From NCBI RefSeq assembly GCF_014595955.1, contig NZ_JABVCF010000009.1:232168-296167 (forward strand): DNA of 64,000 nucleotides, given 5' to 3'. Under the pieces are notes generated by a model that saw only the letters and a program-made list of their open reading frames with translations, did no database searches and was not told the DNA's origin. This document shows, piece by piece, positions 61,485 through 64,000 of the stretch. Made by a program: the position numbers and the translations under genes. Within the stretch, counting starts at the first letter, position 1; every line of letters begins with the position of its first letter. This DNA is from Pseudaminobacter soli (ex Zhang et al. 2022) (GTDB taxonomy: Bacteria; Pseudomonadota; Alphaproteobacteria; Rhizobiales; Rhizobiaceae).

Positions 61485-62188
61485 TGCGCTACGCCGTCTA
61501 TTTTACGCCTGCGGCCGACGATCCACTGACGCTCGCCGCACAGTCCTGGCTTGGCCGAAACGCCGGCACCGGCGAGTCTGTCGCAGCGCCGGTGCCGGCC
61601 GGGTTTACCGATGCCGAGTTCCGCCGGATAACCGAAGATCCGCGCCGCTACGGTTTTCATGCCACGCTGGTCGCCCCTTTCGGGCTGAACGAGGGGACGA
61701 CGCACGACGACCTTACCCGCGCTGCGGATGCTTTCGCAGAAGGCTTCAGGCCCTTTTCGATACCTGCGCTCAAGCTCTCGCTGATCGGCAACTTCTTTGC
61801 CTTGACGCCGGTCGAAAGCCGGGAAGTCGACGCGCTCGCATCGGCAGCGGTCGACCATTTCGGCCCGTTGCGCGCGCCGCTGACCCCCGCCGAGATCGAG
61901 CGTCGGCGCCCGGGTCTGCTCACGCCCCGGCAGCGCGACTACCTCGACCGCTTCGGCTATCCCTATGTGAAGGACGAGTTCCGCTTCCATATGACTCTGA
62001 CCGGCTCGCTCGACCGGGACACCGCAGCCCGTGTCGAGTTGGCCCTGCAGGCCCATTTCGCTCCGCTGCTCGATCGGGCCGTCGCTGTCGATGCCATAGC
62101 GCTCTTTGTGGAGCCGGAGCCCGGCGCCCCTTTCACCGTCCACTCGATCCATCCGTTCGGCGCTTCGCCCGCCAAAAGGTCCGACTGA
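61484..62188 (+). CDS. DUF1045 phn-operon protein (2H-phosphoesterase-like)
   Basis: A 234-residue protein. DUF1045 proteins occur in phn operons; the two short H-x-T/S motifs of the 2H phosphoesterase fold appear as YGFHATLVAPFG and FRFHMTLTGSLD. It may act on a cyclic phosphate intermediate of phosphonate breakdown (PhnP-like role is unproven). Its ATG overlaps the phnE stop. Confidence 0.9.
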   Translation: MRYAVYFTPAADDPLTLAAQSWLGRNAGTGESVAAPVPAGFTDAEFRRITEDPRRYGFHATLVAPFGLNEGTTHDDLTRAADAFAEGFRPFSIPALKLSLIGNFFALTPVESREVDALASAAVDHFGPLRAPLTPAEIERRRPGLLTPRQRDYLDRFGYPYVKDEFRFHMTLTGSLDRDTAARVELALQAHFAPLLDRAVAVDAIALFVEPEPGAPFTVHSIHPFGASPAKRSD

Positions 62189-62189
62189 C

Positions 62190-63326
62190 ATGCCCCAAGA
62201 ACTTACCCTCACCAATGCACGGATCGTTCTCGACGACGAGGTCATCGCCGGCTCTGTCGTCATTCGCGACGGGCTGATCGCAGCGATCGACACCGGCCAC
62301 TCCCGTCGCGGCGAGGATATGGAGGGCGACCACCTGATCCCCGGGCTGGTGGAACTCCATACCGACCATCTCGAGTCCCACTACAGCCCGCGCCCCGGCG
62401 TCGTTTGGGACAGCATCGCCGCCCTACAGGCGCATGATGCCCAGGTCGCCGGCTCGGGCATCACCACCGTGTTCGACTGCCTGCGCCTGGGTTCGGACGA
62501 GGACGGCGGCTACAAGCGCGGCGAGATGCGCGCCATAGCCGATGCGATCGAGACGGCCAATGCCGAGGATCGCCTGCGCGCCAGCCACCTCATTCATCTC
62601 CGCTGCGAAGTGTCCGCCGCCGACGTCCTCGACCACTTCGAGGATTTTCGCGATGATCCGCAGGTGAGGCTTGCCTCGCTCATGGATCATGCACCCGGAC
62701 AGCGGCAGTTCCAGACGCTCGAGGCCTACACGCTCTACTACAAGAAGAAGCGCGGTCTGAATGACGCCGAGTTCCAGCGCTTCGTCGAGCGGCGTATCGC
62801 GGAATCGGAGCGCTACGCCGGGCCGCATCGCAAGGCGATCGCCGAAGCATGCAGCGAACGCGGCATCGCGATCGCCAGCCATGACGACGCCACTCTCGAC
62901 CATGTCGAGGAATCGAAGGGTTTTGGGGTGCGGCTCGCAGAATTCCCGACGAGCATGGAGGCTGCGAAAGCCTCTCACGAAGCGGGAATGGCCGTGTTGA
63001 TGGGCGCGCCCAATGTGGTGCGCGGCAAGTCCCATTCCGGCAACGTTTCGGCCAAGGCATTGGCTGACGCTCGCGTGCTCGACGTCCTGTCGTCAGACTA
63101 CGTGCCGTTCAGCCTCATCCATGCGCCGTTCATGCTGGCCGACGCTGCCGGCATGACGCTGCCCGAGAGCATCCGGCTGGTGACGGCCACGCCGGCCCGG
63201 GCGGTCGGTCTCGAAGACCGCGGGCGGATAGGGATCGGCCTGCGCGCCGACCTCGTGCGCGTGCGCCGCAGTTCGGGTGTTCCGGTGGTGCGCTCGGTCT
63301 GGCGCGAGGGCCGTCGCGTTGCCTGA
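62190..63326 (+). CDS. phnM: Alpha-D-ribose 1-methylphosphonate 5-triphosphate diphosphatase PhnM
   Basis: A 378-residue amidohydrolase-superfamily enzyme. Metal-site pieces: IPGLVELHTDHLESHYSPRP, LIHLRCEVSA, ASLMDHAPGQRQFQ, IASHDDATLDHVEES, and LSSDYVPFSL. It removes pyrophosphate from the triphosphate intermediate. It lies one base after the DUF1045 gene and overlaps phnN. Confidence 0.94.
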   Translation: MPQELTLTNARIVLDDEVIAGSVVIRDGLIAAIDTGHSRRGEDMEGDHLIPGLVELHTDHLESHYSPRPGVVWDSIAALQAHDAQVAGSGITTVFDCLRLGSDEDGGYKRGEMRAIADAIETANAEDRLRASHLIHLRCEVSAADVLDHFEDFRDDPQVRLASLMDHAPGQRQFQTLEAYTLYYKKKRGLNDAEFQRFVERRIAESERYAGPHRKAIAEACSERGIAIASHDDATLDHVEESKGFGVRLAEFPTSMEAAKASHEAGMAVLMGAPNVVRGKSHSGNVSAKALADARVLDVLSSDYVPFSLIHAPFMLADAAGMTLPESIRLVTATPARAVGLEDRGRIGIGLRADLVRVRRSSGVPVVRSVWREGRRVA

Positions 63327-63921
63327 GGCAAGCGCGGCTCAGGCGCCGGCCCAAGGGGAGCGGGGCGTCCTGCTTGCGGTGGTGGGCCCGAGCGGCGCCG
63401 GCAAGGACAGCCTGATGGCTCACGCCCGCGAGCGACTGGGTGATGATCCGTCGGTGCTCTTCGTCCGACGCGTGATAACCCGGAGCGCCGTGCCTTCGGC
63501 CGAAGACCACGATGCACTGACTGCAGAAGCGTTTGCCGAGGCGCAGTCTTCCGGGATGTTCGCGGTTACGTGGCAGGCGCACGGCCTGCACTACGGGATC
63601 CCTGCCGAAGTGCACCAGCACTTGGCGGCCGGAGGAGTGGCCGTGGTCAACGGCTCGCGCGCCGCGCTGCGCGAGATACATTCGGCCTTCGAACACGTGG
63701 TCACGGTGCAAATCACCTGCAATCCGGCGGTCCTGGCGAGCCGCCTGGCCGCGCGTGGGCGCGAAAGCCAGGCAGAGATCGAGCAGCGCCTTTCGCGCGC
63801 AGCTAGTGTGCCGTCTGATTGCACCGGCGATGTGATCGAGATCGACAACAGCGGCGAGTTCACCGTCGCCGGCAGTAAGTTCGTAGAGATCATCTTGCAG
63901 TGCATTCGGCGCAGATCATGA
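63319..63921 (+). CDS. phnN: Ribose 1,5-bisphosphokinase PhnN
   Basis: A 200-residue guanylate-kinase-like enzyme. The P-loop is VVGPSGAGKDSLMAH, and RRVITRSA and HGLHYGIPAEV follow the family. It converts ribose 1,5-bisphosphate to PRPP, the end of the C-P lyase route. I take the TTG at 63319, giving 8-base overlap with phnM; a GTG at 63277 is the alternative. Confidence 0.9.
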   Translation: MPEASAAQAPAQGERGVLLAVVGPSGAGKDSLMAHARERLGDDPSVLFVRRVITRSAVPSAEDHDALTAEAFAEAQSSGMFAVTWQAHGLHYGIPAEVHQHLAAGGVAVVNGSRAALREIHSAFEHVVTVQITCNPAVLASRLAARGRESQAEIEQRLSRAASVPSDCTGDVIEIDNSGEFTVAGSKFVEIILQCIRRRS

Positions 63922-63925
63922 TCCC

Positions 63926-64000
63926 TGACCTTGCCCCCAAGTTTTATCCAGTTTTGAGTTCGCTCCAGCGGTTTTTGGTTGCGGTATATGGGGCGGTAGC
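63926..64000. mobile_element. Possible end of an insertion sequence
   Basis: Five bases after phnN a TGACC-TTGCCCCC stretch begins, followed by AAGTTTTATCCAGTTTTGAG. TGACC/TGCCCCC starts resemble IS3-family ends that begin TGA. Only 75 bases are visible, without a transposase. Confidence 0.3.

Overview
The window is GC-rich DNA that looks like the chromosome of an alphaproteobacterium of the order Hyphomicrobiales (Rhizobiales), most like the Mesorhizobium/Aminobacter group. The evidence is a complete NepR-EcfG-PhyR general stress response core with matching promoters, a rhizobial-type phn C-P lyase operon with PhnF and Pho boxes, and short palindromic mosaic repeats of the kind scattered through these genomes. 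No tRNA, rRNA, CRISPR array or prophage was seen.

Region 1 (1-8036) is a catabolic module: two related phytoene-desaturase-like FAD oxidoreductases, a cyclase-family metal hydrolase, a MarR regulator, and an aerobic-type indolepyruvate:ferredoxin oxidoreductase pair. A CYTH-CHAD protein follows (8054-9622). Region 2 (9766-22298) holds an NMT1/TauA-type ABC importer with a Gfo/Idh oxidoreductase, a RpiR regulator, an NTF2-FMO fusion, RidA, an amidohydrolase, two SDRs, a DSD1/D-threonine-aldolase-like PLP enzyme and an NTF2-like protein. A repeated motif in the two divergent promoter regions suggests common control. The substrate is unknown, but the gene set suggests a D-amino or hydroxy-amino compound.

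Region 3 (22498-25893) is a run of small housekeeping and unknown genes, including a hydrolase-phosphoribosyltransferase pair and an L,D-transpeptidase. Region 4 (25903-33978) is an amide-utilisation operon: AmiC-like sensor, AmiR-like ANTAR antiterminator, two Dpp-type permeases, solute-binding protein, acetamidase/formamidase and a fused double ATPase. A promoter, stem-loops and a terminator-like hairpin precede amiC, which suggests antitermination. Region 5 (34022-37544) has an mhqO/mhqD-like quinone-detoxification trio and a sulfatase-superfamily hydrolase.

Region 6 (37610-45000) is a general-stress island. nepR-ecfG and phyR are divergent, with an HWE kinase and a receiver protein nearby. 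At least five GGAAC-N16/17-CGTT promoters drive the core genes and small envelope genes (PRC-barrel, DUF883/holin-like, DUF1328).

Region 7 (45923-63921) is phosphorus acquisition. A ugp glycerol-3-phosphate importer is in visible decay: ugpE and ugpA each carry a one-base frameshift, and ugpB lacks its N-terminal half, with a ~100-base inverted piece joined to a truncated DUF995 gene. ugpC is intact. Next come Pho boxes, a sugar-phosphate isomerase-like gene, phnF, and a tight phnGHIJKL-acyltransferase-phnCDE-DUF1045-phnM-phnN operon. The last 75 bases may be the end of an insertion sequence.
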